A stretch of 64,000 nucleotides of DNA from Parcubacteria group bacterium (GTDB taxonomy: Bacteria; Patescibacteria; ABY1; Buchananbacterales; UBA6539). Made by a program: the position numbers and the translations under genes. Below, piece by piece: positions 55,573 through 63,083 of the stretch. Position 1 is the stretch's first letter, and each line of letters begins with the position of its first letter. The DNA lies in NCBI GenBank assembly GCA_002687175.1, contig NYZP01000001.1, positions 1 to 64,000 on the forward strand. The letters are read 5' to 3'. The notes beneath the pieces were generated by a model. It made no database searches. It was not told the origin of the DNA and was given only the letters and a program-made list of their open reading frames with translations.

Positions 55573-56631
55573 TTAACGAGATCCTTTTTCTTCTTTAGTT
55601 GATGAGGGTACGGCCACTTCTTGCAGTAAATTATCATCTTCTAAAATCAAGCCCATACCACGAACTGAACAAGTCAAAGAGTCTTCAATAACTTTAATCG
55701 GAATTTTAGTTGCCTTAGCAATAATTTTATCAAGACCAGTAAGCATAGCGCCACCACCAGCCAAAATCATGCCCCGTTGATAAATATCAGCCACTAATTC
55801 TGGTGGAGTAATCTCGAGTGTGCTTTTGATGCCTTCAATAATCGTGGTGATTGATCGATTAAATGCTTGAGTTACCTGATCACTGTTAATTACTACTTCT
55901 TTAGGTAACCCTGTCATCAAATCACGTCCACGCATTTTAATTTCAATGGTTTCGTGGGAGTCTAAAATTCGACCAGATCTTATCTTGATATCTTCGGCTA
56001 CTCGCTCACCTATTAATAAATTAAATTCACTGTGAGCAAATTGAATTATATCTTGATTAATTTTATTACCGGCCGTACGTAGTGACTTCCAGGCCACCAC
56101 TCCAGACAGAGAAATGACGGCAATCTCGGTTACTCCGCCACCAAGGTCAACCACCATGTTACCTGAGGGATCTTGAATTGGTAATCTGGCACCAATCGCC
56201 GTAGCAATAACATTTTCGACTAAATAAACTTCCCTGGCTCCGGCCGACAATACCACATCTTCAACTGCCTTTTTTTCTACTTCGGTCACGTCCAAGGGAA
56301 CACCAATTATTATTCGTGGACGAGGCGACAGACCAAAACTTTCTTGTGAAATCCGATCAATAAAATACTTTAACATCTTTTCGGTCACTTCAAAATCATA
56401 AATGATAGCATCGACTAAGGGTCGAGAAATTGTAATGTGTGGTGGAGTCTTTCCCACCATTTTTTGAGCTTCTTCACCAACGGCTAAAATTTGATCATTA
56501 CGATTGTTCAGAGCCACGATCGATGACTCATTAACAACAATACCACGATCTTTAACGTAAATTAAAGTATTCGAGGTGCCTAAGTCAATCGCCACATCAC
56601 GGGAGAATTTTTTGAATAAATTATTGAACAT
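55573..56631 (-). CDS. mreB: Rod-shape determining protein MreB
   Basis: Bacterial actin that directs lateral wall growth. ATP-binding blocks are clear: DLGTSNTLIYVKDRGIVVNESSIVAL, VVDLGGGVTEIAVISLSG and LAGGGAMLTGLDKII. It has 352 residues with an N-terminal amphipathic stretch (MFNNLFKKFSRD). It is the first gene of mreB-mreC-mreD-mrdA and implies a rod-like or at least MreB-patterned cell. proS precedes it by seven bases. Confidence 0.97.
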   Translation of the reverse strand: MFNNLFKKFSRDVAIDLGTSNTLIYVKDRGIVVNESSIVALNNRNDQILAVGEEAQKMVGKTPPHITISRPLVDAIIYDFEVTEKMLKYFIDRISQESFGLSPRPRIIIGVPLDVTEVEKKAVEDVVLSAGAREVYLVENVIATAIGARLPIQDPSGNMVVDLGGGVTEIAVISLSGVVAWKSLRTAGNKINQDIIQFAHSEFNLLIGERVAEDIKIRSGRILDSHETIEIKMRGRDLMTGLPKEVVINSDQVTQAFNRSITTIIEGIKSTLEITPPELVADIYQRGMILAGGGAMLTGLDKIIAKATKIPIKVIEDSLTCSVRGMGLILEDDNLLQEVAVPSSTKEEKGSR

Positions 56632-56638
56632 TTCTTCT

Positions 56639-57853
56639 TTAAAGTTTTTTCAAAACTTGCTCCAAGCTAAGGAGCTCTGCTTTTTTCTCCCCCCGAGGTT
56701 TAAATTCAATTTTATTTTGAGTTTTTTGAGAAACTACTAACCGGTAAGGAATGCCTATTAAATCGGCTTCAGCAAACTTAGCACCAGCCGAAATATCACG
56801 ATCATCGTATAAAACTTCAACTCCCGCCTTGGTTAGTTGCTGATAAATTTTATCAGCTTTTAGGTTTTCTTTCAAGGATACTAGGTGAACCTGGAAAGGA
56901 GCAATGCTGGTTGGCCAAATAATACCAGTTTTATCATTTGAAGACTCAACAACTGTTGCCATTAAACGACCAACACCAATGCCATAGCAACCCATCATAA
57001 TTGGTTTTGCTTTACCTTTTTGGTCAACAAAATTAGCTTTCATTTTATGACTATAGATATCATCTAATTTAAAAATATGACCAGCCTCGATACCCTTTTT
57101 TGTTTCAAGATTTGTTTTACATTCTGGACAGTCCTTTTGCTTATCAAATACTTCCACATTACCAGCCCAACCACATTCCCGACAAACTAATATATTATCT
57201 TCGCCGGAATCAGCGATCACCATAAATTCATGACACTCATTGCCGCCAATCGATCCTGAGCTTGCTTCCACCATCACTGATTCTACACCACAACGTTGAT
57301 AAATATTTTTATAGGCTTGAGTAACTTTTTTATAAAAAGCTGCTAAGTCTTTAGCGTCGGTATGAAAACTGTATAAATCTTTCATCACAAATTCACGAAC
57401 TCTTAACAGTCCGCCGGTGGCGCGCATTTCATTACGAAACTTATTTTGAATCTGGTATAAAGAAAAAGGTAAATCCTTGTAAGAATTAATCCGTCGCCTG
57501 ATTAAATCAGTAATCACTTCTTCATGAGTCGGTCCTAGCCCTAACTCTTTACCATGACGATCTTTAACCACAAATAACGGCGGGTCAATTGTTTTCCAAC
57601 GACCAGTTTCGGTCCATAAACTCTTTGGTATTAAGGTTGGCATGATGAACTCTTGAGCACCTAAAGAATTCATCTCTTCGCGAATAATATTTTCAATTTT
57701 TTTATGAACCCGAAAACCCAAAGGCAACAGTGTGTAAACCCCAGCCGCTAACTGATCGATAAAATCAGCCCTTAGTAAAAGCTGATGGGATATGGTTACC
57801 GCATCTTTTGGTAAATTTTTTAAAGTTTTAGCAAAAAGTTTAGATTGCTTCAT
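56639..57853 (-). CDS. proS: Prolyl-tRNA synthetase, short form
   Basis: Class II synthetase. Motif 1/2 region: LPLGFRVHKKIENIIREEM, GLGPTHEEVITDLIRRRINSYKDLP and QIQNKFRNEMRATGGLLRVREFVMKDLYSFH; motif 3: CYGIGVGRLMATVVE. The anticodon domain ends the protein. At 404 residues it lacks the 180-residue INS editing domain between motifs 2 and 3. In its place there is a short segment with CRECG and CPEC, two cysteine pairs that could bind zinc. I start it at 57853 (MKQSKLF), because the longer frame runs into the upstream gene. Confidence 0.95.
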   Translation of the reverse strand: MKQSKLFAKTLKNLPKDAVTISHQLLLRADFIDQLAAGVYTLLPLGFRVHKKIENIIREEMNSLGAQEFIMPTLIPKSLWTETGRWKTIDPPLFVVKDRHGKELGLGPTHEEVITDLIRRRINSYKDLPFSLYQIQNKFRNEMRATGGLLRVREFVMKDLYSFHTDAKDLAAFYKKVTQAYKNIYQRCGVESVMVEASSGSIGGNECHEFMVIADSGEDNILVCRECGWAGNVEVFDKQKDCPECKTNLETKKGIEAGHIFKLDDIYSHKMKANFVDQKGKAKPIMMGCYGIGVGRLMATVVESSNDKTGIIWPTSIAPFQVHLVSLKENLKADKIYQQLTKAGVEVLYDDRDISAGAKFAEADLIGIPYRLVVSQKTQNKIEFKPRGEKKAELLSLEQVLKKL

Positions 57854-57861
57854 AATTTTTA

Positions 57862-58236
57862 TTAACCACGGAGTCTTTCCCAAAAACCTTTTTTATCAGA
57901 TTGGTCTGGCGCGCCTTGAGCCTGATTATCCATTTGATTTTTAACCAAGCCTTCTAGCTTCGCTCCTTCTTCTGCTACTTGCCCACCATCATACTCCGCA
58001 TTATGGGCATGAGCCCCGGCATAGCTGGGCTTTTTTTGATCTAAATGTAAATTAATTGAGGTTTTATTATCTTTATCTTGTTCAACATAAGCATGAAAAC
58101 GAGGATAAAAGTCTCTTGATAATCTTTTGACATAACTGGTTTGGCCCGTGTTAGGATCATTAAATTCAGCATAACCGGCTCGACGCATAAAGGTTCGTAA
58201 ATTCTCCTTAAACTCAAACGGTAGTGCTATTTTCAT
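57862..58236 (-). CDS. Hypothetical 124-residue protein
   Basis: Soluble protein without signal. The N-terminal two-thirds (MKIALPFEFKENLRTFMRRAGYAEFNDPNTGQTSYVKRLSRDFYPRFHAYVEQ) looks like a compact alpha/beta domain. The remainder is polar and flexible (KNQMDNQAQGAPDQSDKKGFW). It lies between rseP (one base) and proS (eight bases), so it is co-transcribed. Genes of this kind are seen in this position in CPR genomes, but no function is known to me. Confidence 0.8.
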   Translation of the reverse strand: MKIALPFEFKENLRTFMRRAGYAEFNDPNTGQTSYVKRLSRDFYPRFHAYVEQDKDNKTSINLHLDQKKPSYAGAHAHNAEYDGGQVAEEGAKLEGLVKNQMDNQAQGAPDQSDKKGFWERLRG

Positions 58237-58237
58237 A

Positions 58238-59407
58238 CTACAACAGACCTGATATCTTGTCCCAAAAACCTAAAAAGCCGTTGGTAATTCTGGATATATC
58301 TCTAAATGTCACAACTAACACCAGAAGCATCAGTAAGGCAAAACCAATATTATGAGCCGCTGTTTCGATTTTCGGTTTAATCGATTTTCCACGAACTTTC
58401 TCGATCAATAAAAACATCACCCGGCCACCATCCAAAGCAGGAATTGGCAAATAATTAATGACCGCAATAATTACCGAAAGCACTGCGGTAAACTGAATTA
58501 GATACAAAAATCCTAATTGTAAGGCATCACCAACTAACGAAGCAATACCAACTGGTCCATAGACTTCACCAATTAATTCCTGAGAAATTAATAAACTTTT
58601 TATCACCAGATAAAAACCTAGGAATATATTACCAACTAATTTTAAAGTTTCCCAAACTCCAAAAGCTGGAGCTAGATACCAAGGATAAGAAACAATACCT
58701 ATTTCAATTAAGGCCACGCCCATGCCACCACGTTCAGTTTCCTCCAAAATTTCCGGTATCACTGTTGTCTCAATAATGGCCTCATCACGTTTAATTTGTA
58801 AACTAACCTCCTGACCAACTTTGGAATCAAAATAGTTCTGAAAGTCGGTAATTTTGGTCAGCACTTGACCATCAACTTGCACAATGGCATCAGCTACTTC
58901 AATACCGGCCGTTGCTGCTGGGGAGTCTGGTAGCACTTCCATGATTCTGATATTAACGTCACTAACTCTAGCCACGGCTGGAATATTATCCTCGTCAATT
59001 GCTTGAGGTGAACCAATGGTTAAACCAATAGTTAGCAGTACGGCGGCTAAAATAATATTCATGCTAACACCAGCCGAAAGAATCCAAATACGTTGCCAGA
59101 TACTTTTATTACCAAAACTGTCAGGATCATTGGCATCACCACCCTCTTCACCTTTAATTTTTACAAAACCACCTAAGGGAATCCAGTTAAGCGACCAAAT
59201 AGTTTTTGGCGCTTCTTTGCTTTTTAAACCAACTGGTTTCCACTTACCATTGTCATCTTTGTAAAACCCCAGAGCTCGTGGCGGTAAACCAAGCCCAAAC
59301 TCTTCAACTTTTACCCCCGCCCGTCTGGCAGTAACAAAATGGCCTAGTTCATGAACTAGGACAATCAGACCTAAAATTAAAAAAAATACAATAATTGTTA
59401 GTAACAT
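58238..59407 (-). CDS. rseP: Site-2 protease RseP (M50 family)
   Basis: Intramembrane metalloprotease. HELGH near residue 20 gives the zinc site, and the second part is NYLPIPALDGGRVMF (the LDG motif) near residue 330. A PDZ domain sits around residues 170-215 (VLPDSPAATAGIEVADAIVQVDG). Four membrane segments, 389 residues. It normally cuts anti-sigma factors or signal-peptide remnants; no sigma/anti-sigma pair is in this window. It is adjacent to frr as in many bacteria. Confidence 0.95.
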   Translation of the reverse strand: MLLTIIVFFLILGLIVLVHELGHFVTARRAGVKVEEFGLGLPPRALGFYKDDNGKWKPVGLKSKEAPKTIWSLNWIPLGGFVKIKGEEGGDANDPDSFGNKSIWQRIWILSAGVSMNIILAAVLLTIGLTIGSPQAIDEDNIPAVARVSDVNIRIMEVLPDSPAATAGIEVADAIVQVDGQVLTKITDFQNYFDSKVGQEVSLQIKRDEAIIETTVIPEILEETERGGMGVALIEIGIVSYPWYLAPAFGVWETLKLVGNIFLGFYLVIKSLLISQELIGEVYGPVGIASLVGDALQLGFLYLIQFTAVLSVIIAVINYLPIPALDGGRVMFLLIEKVRGKSIKPKIETAAHNIGFALLMLLVLVVTFRDISRITNGFLGFWDKISGLL

Positions 59408-59409
59408 AA

Positions 59410-59964
59410 TTAAATTGTCATTATTTCTTTTTCTTTAGCATCGCCTAACGCTTTAATTTTATCGTTATACTCTTTAATTAACTCATCTAATTGTTTGATT
59501 GAATCGTACTTATCATCCTCGGTAATTTCGTTAGCTTTTTCCTGCTTGACAACTTCGTCTTTTACTCTGTCACGAATTTGACGAATAACAATTCTGGATT
59601 TCTCCATTTTTTCACCAACTGACTTAGTCAGTTCTTTACGACTCTCTTCGGTCAAGGCCGGAATAGTAAGGCGAATTACTGCTCCCTCATTAACCGGACT
59701 AATGCCAATATTAGCATTAATAATGGCCTTTTCAACCTCTTTAGACAGTGTTTTATCCCACGGTTGAATTAGTAATGTTCGGGCTTCGGGCACGGTTACC
59801 GAAGCTAACTGCTTCATTGGCGTTTTAGTACCGTAAGAATCTACTAGAATATTTTCCACCATCATTGGGTTGGCTCGACCAACCCTTAAGGTGGTTAACT
59901 CTTCCTTTAAATGTTCCAAGCTCTTTTCAAAGTCTGGTTTACTGTTATCAATTAATGTACCCAT
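59410..59964 (-). CDS. frr: Ribosome recycling factor
   Basis: Splits post-termination ribosomes together with EF-G. Family blocks: LKEELTTLRVGRANPMMVENILVDSYGTKTPMKQLASVTVPEARTLLIQPWDK, INANIGISPVNEGAVIRLTIPALTEESRKEL and IRQIRDRVKDEV. It has 184 residues, normal length, with both the triple-helix and the beta domain. It is located two bases upstream of rseP. Confidence 0.97.
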   Translation of the reverse strand: MGTLIDNSKPDFEKSLEHLKEELTTLRVGRANPMMVENILVDSYGTKTPMKQLASVTVPEARTLLIQPWDKTLSKEVEKAIINANIGISPVNEGAVIRLTIPALTEESRKELTKSVGEKMEKSRIVIRQIRDRVKDEVVKQEKANEITEDDKYDSIKQLDELIKEYNDKIKALGDAKEKEIMTI

Positions 59965-59970
59965 AATAAA

Positions 59971-61023
59971 TTATCTTCCTAAATTAGAAAATCCCATATA
60001 CAAAATATTTGGATCGTTGGAGTCAACCTGCATGTAAGTAGCTACGGCATTGCTGGGTAATCTCTTGGTGATCCAATTTTGACCACCATCAGTGGTTTTA
60101 TAAAATGTAGAAGCCGTGGCATAATAAATTTCTTTATTGTTTTGAGGATTAATTGCCACCGAAAAAATATCAGCAGTGGCTGGCGGGGTGATTAAATTAA
60201 GGGCATTCCAGGTGGCTCCACCGTTATTACTTTTAATCAAACCGTATTTGGCAACCAACATTAAACCATCTGACTGACTGGCATCAAAAATTAAATTTCG
60301 ATATTCCATTGAACCGGAGTACTGTTTCAAACCATCATTAATATCGATCCAACTAATACCAGAATTGGTTGATTTAAAAATTCCATTGTTATTGGTGGCT
60401 AAATAAAGTACTCGAGTATCATTTGGATTAATTAAAATTTTAGTTATTGGATTGTTAAGTCGATGGATTACCTGCCAGGTGGTGCCACCATTGGTGCTTT
60501 TAAGGATGTCGCCGGCGGAATTACCAGCATAAACGATTAAGCTATTAAAAAAATCAACAGCCAAGGCGGTCACATTCTTGTCAGCCCTGGTATCAATATA
60601 AATTTCCGCCCAGGTCCGACTACAGTCAACTGATTTTAAAACGGTGTTAGTAAAGGTGGCATAGATAACACATTTATTTTTGGCATCAATGGCCACTGCT
60701 TCAATCCGACCATTGCCTACCTGTTTGGCTTTTTGCCAACTGTCACCGCCATCATAAGTAAATAACAAACCGTCAGTCTCGGTAGCTAAATAAATAGCCC
60801 GATTATCCTGAGGGTCAAAAGTTAAGTTTATAACATTAACACCAGAGATAGTTCCAGTGCCGCCAGAATGTAAAAATAAACTTTTGGTAATCCAGGTATT
60901 ACCCCGATCAAATGATTTAAAAACTCCGGAGACCGAAGGCGTATTAGACCCACCAAAACTGATGGTACAGCCAGTTAAAAAAATGGAAGCTAAGATTAAA
61001 GTTTTAAATGATAATTTTTTCAT
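59971..61023 (-). CDS. Lipoprotein with Ycf48/VPS10-like beta-propeller
   Basis: A 350-residue exported lipoprotein; the lipobox is FLTGC with the acceptor at residue 19. The body has about six repeats ending in S-x-D-G/N-G-G-x-T/S-W (for example DRGNTWI, DGGDSWQKA, SNNGGATWNAL, TDGGQNWI), the BNR/sialidase-type or Ycf48-like propeller. No catalytic residues of sialidases are visible, so a binding or assembly role at the surface is more likely. It lies between holB and frr in the minus-strand run. Confidence 0.85.
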   Translation of the reverse strand: MKKLSFKTLILASIFLTGCTISFGGSNTPSVSGVFKSFDRGNTWITKSLFLHSGGTGTISGVNVINLTFDPQDNRAIYLATETDGLLFTYDGGDSWQKAKQVGNGRIEAVAIDAKNKCVIYATFTNTVLKSVDCSRTWAEIYIDTRADKNVTALAVDFFNSLIVYAGNSAGDILKSTNGGTTWQVIHRLNNPITKILINPNDTRVLYLATNNNGIFKSTNSGISWIDINDGLKQYSGSMEYRNLIFDASQSDGLMLVAKYGLIKSNNGGATWNALNLITPPATADIFSVAINPQNNKEIYYATASTFYKTTDGGQNWITKRLPSNAVATYMQVDSNDPNILYMGFSNLGR

Positions 61024-61028
61024 AATTT

Positions 61029-62072
61029 TTAAAAATTTAAAACTAAATTTTCTAAGACTAATTTAGGATTAACGTTGGCGTCCAAATAACGCCTACTTGA
61101 ATTAAGATTAATAATAGTGCTGGCTAAACTTTTAGGACTAAATTTGCTGGCCAGCTCCTTCAAATCTGTTAAGAAGCGATGATTACTGATTAAATTTTCG
61201 TTGTTTAATTTAATCAGTACCAAATCTCTTAGCACTTTACTCCAAATATTTAAACTGTCTTTAATTGAATTAATATCTTTTAAATCAACGACTTCACCTA
61301 ACATTTTAAGTCGAGTATTGGCTTTACTACCTAATAAAGTGACAAACTGTTTGGCTTGATCCTGAAAATCTAGGTACAACTCATTGTCAGTAGCATAATT
61401 AATAGCCATGCCTGGTTGACCAAAAGATAAATTAGCTAGTACAGTGGCTTTTTTTCGGTCAACTTTCAAACTTCTCAAATGATCAAAAATATCTTCATAC
61501 TTAACTGGCAAAAATTTTAAAACCTGGCAACGTGACGCTACGGTCTTGGGTATTTTGGCTAAATTGGCGGTTAATAAGATCAGAACTGTCTTAGCGGTGG
61601 GCTCTTCTAGGAGTTTCAGTAAAGCATTAGCCGCTTCTAAACTTAAAGTTTCGGCTTCATCAATTATGGCAATCTTGTATGAGTTTAAAAATGAATGCAG
61701 GCTCAGTTTACTTTGAATCTGACGAATCTGCTCAATACTGATATTTTTCTTTAACTTATCAGTTTTGTCATTTACTTCCCGGCTAAGCCAATAAACGTCG
61801 GGATGAATACCATTTTTAATTTGTTTACATCCATTGCAGCTACCACAGGGAATTTTCTCATTATCCTCATTATCTTTAGCTAAATTCTGACAAATTAAAC
61901 TGTCGGTGAAACTTTTGGCCACCGTCGCTTTGCCAAGATGTGGCGTACCAACAAATAAATAAGCATGAGCTATGCTGTTATTAGTCAATGATCTCTGTAA
62001 ATAATTAACAATATTTAAATGGCCGACAATCGGCCAATTAAAACGGCTATTCTCCTCTGCATCTTTAGACAT
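61029..62072 (-). CDS. holB: DNA polymerase III delta-prime subunit (clamp loader)
   Basis: AAA+ protein of the sliding-clamp loader. It has an altered P-loop (GTPHLGKATVAKS) as in delta-prime, a zinc module CQNLA...CGSCNGC, IDEAETLSLEAANALLKLLEEP (Walker B and sensor region) and TVASRCQVLKFLP. It has 347 residues. The start codon lies in the left end of a 115-base palindromic element (62070-62184), which therefore supplies its translation start. Confidence 0.92.
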   Translation of the reverse strand: MSKDAEENSRFNWPIVGHLNIVNYLQRSLTNNSIAHAYLFVGTPHLGKATVAKSFTDSLICQNLAKDNEDNEKIPCGSCNGCKQIKNGIHPDVYWLSREVNDKTDKLKKNISIEQIRQIQSKLSLHSFLNSYKIAIIDEAETLSLEAANALLKLLEEPTAKTVLILLTANLAKIPKTVASRCQVLKFLPVKYEDIFDHLRSLKVDRKKATVLANLSFGQPGMAINYATDNELYLDFQDQAKQFVTLLGSKANTRLKMLGEVVDLKDINSIKDSLNIWSKVLRDLVLIKLNNENLISNHRFLTDLKELASKFSPKSLASTIINLNSSRRYLDANVNPKLVLENLVLNF

Positions 62073-62184
62073 GTCCCGTAGTAGAAATTTGATTAATAAA
62101 TAGTTATCTATAGATTATAATGCCTGAGCTCTCTGCAAAGTCGCCTAAAGGCGACTTTCAATCAAATTTTCACTACAGGACATG
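62070..62184. repeat. MITE-like palindromic element at the holB start
   Basis: Terminal inverted repeats of about 23-25 bases (62070-62094 and 62160-62184, about three mismatches) flank a centre with a perfect nine-base-pair hairpin, AAAGTCGCC TAAA GGCGACTTT (62137-62158). The outer CATGTCC contains the holB ATG. Confidence 0.8.
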
Positions 62185-62447
62185 GTTACATTTTATCATA
62201 ATATAAGCTTTTGGCAAGTACTTATTATGCCAAATTTTAATAATTTGGTCAAAAAAAACCGCCGATTTACATTCGACGGTATGCACTGGACTTATTGGCT
62301 AATGTTACTAATCTAAAAGCCCCTTAATAACCTCTTGGGTTATTTTATCGGCAATTGAATTTTCAGACTGACGAAGATTCCGCTAGCCTTGAACCAGTGT
62401 TTGATCTAATTATCTGTCCTCCTTTGGACTAAAACCTTGGTAGTTAA
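62185..62447 (-). other. Decayed Shine-Dalgarno-led ORF and terminator
   Basis: On the minus strand AAAGGAGG (62416-62423) is followed by ATAATT and not by an ATG. A frame open for 16 codons ends at a TGA, while a neighbouring frame then gives QSENSIADKITQEVIKGLLD and a TAG at 62308-62310. This looks like a small gene that lost its start codon and suffered a one-base shift. A terminator follows at 62251-62279 (CCGTCGA/TCGGCGG with eight T). Confidence 0.4.
62251..62279 (-). terminator. Terminator of the minus-strand small-gene cluster
   Basis: Seven-base-pair stem (one G-T pair) around ATGTAAA, followed on the minus strand by eight T. Confidence 0.75.
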
Positions 62448-62552
62448 TCAATGTGACCAGTCATACCAACCGACAAGTCCCAGTATACCTAATATAACAA
62501 GCACTAGACAGCCAAAACGTCGGATGCTAAATGATCTACTACTAGTTGTCAG
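62448..62552 (-). CDS. Possible small membrane peptide with CTG start
   Basis: GGGAGG lies about eight bases before CTG at 62552. The 34-codon frame (TTSSRSFSIRRFGCLVLVILGILGLVGWYDWSH) has a basic start and one hydrophobic helix, so it looks real. It overlaps the last codons of the upstream gene, as in coupled translation. The lack of an ATG, GTG or TTG makes expression uncertain; it could have lost its start. Confidence 0.35.
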   Translation of the reverse strand: MTTSSRSFSIRRFGCLVLVILGILGLVGWYDWSH

Positions 62553-62949
62553 TTCTGTATTCCTCCCTGTCTATGACAAAGTGACTTTTACGTTGATTGG
62601 TGACTTCTCTCGCCATTTTTCGAATCACTTCATTTTCGTCTTGAGTAGCAGCTGCCAGTACCTCTTGATGCCAGTATTCCATCAACTGAGTTGCTGCCGC
62701 AACAGCAGGGTCATCAGAATCTGAGCTGTTGTCAAGACTGATGTCAATTCTTTTGGACATCACTCTAACGGCCATTTGCCGAAAGTAAGCAATCTCCTCC
62801 AAATTAAAAGCAACCTGAATAAACTCCAGTTCCTCGGCACTGGTTGCGTGATCCTTGAGGATTATCTTCCTTGGTTGGTGGCTTTCCAAGAAAACAGCCA
62901 CCAGAAGACAAACTATTACCAATACCCCATAGGCTTTGGAAAACTTCAT
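62542..62949 (-). CDS. Secreted or membrane-anchored hypothetical protein
   Basis: A 135-residue product. One hydrophobic segment (AYGVLVIVCLLVAVFLE) near the N-terminus is followed by a charged, mostly helical outer part (AEELEFIQVAFNLEEIAYFRQMAVRVM ... DENEVIRKMAREVTNQRKSHF). AAAGGAG lies nine bases before the ATG at 62949, which I prefer to the start 36 bases upstream. No family recognised. It is part of an accessory minus-strand cluster with the HEAT protein upstream. Confidence 0.7.
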   Translation of the reverse strand: MKFSKAYGVLVIVCLLVAVFLESHQPRKIILKDHATSAEELEFIQVAFNLEEIAYFRQMAVRVMSKRIDISLDNSSDSDDPAVAAATQLMEYWHQEVLAAATQDENEVIRKMAREVTNQRKSHFVIDREEYRTDN

Positions 62950-63028
62950 GGTGGATCTCCTTTGGCTGTTGTTTATAAATGTCAATGTTCTTTACCTCAA
63001 CTTATCTTAACTAATATTTTTTGTCAAA

Positions 63029-63057
63029 GAAAAAAACCGCTTAGCTATGCTATGCGG
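63029..63057 (-). terminator. Terminator of the HEAT-repeat gene
   Basis: On the minus strand CCGC..AGC pairs with GCT..GCGG and is followed by six T. Confidence 0.7.
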
Positions 63058-63083
63058 CCTGTGAATTGGACTGACCAACTAAC

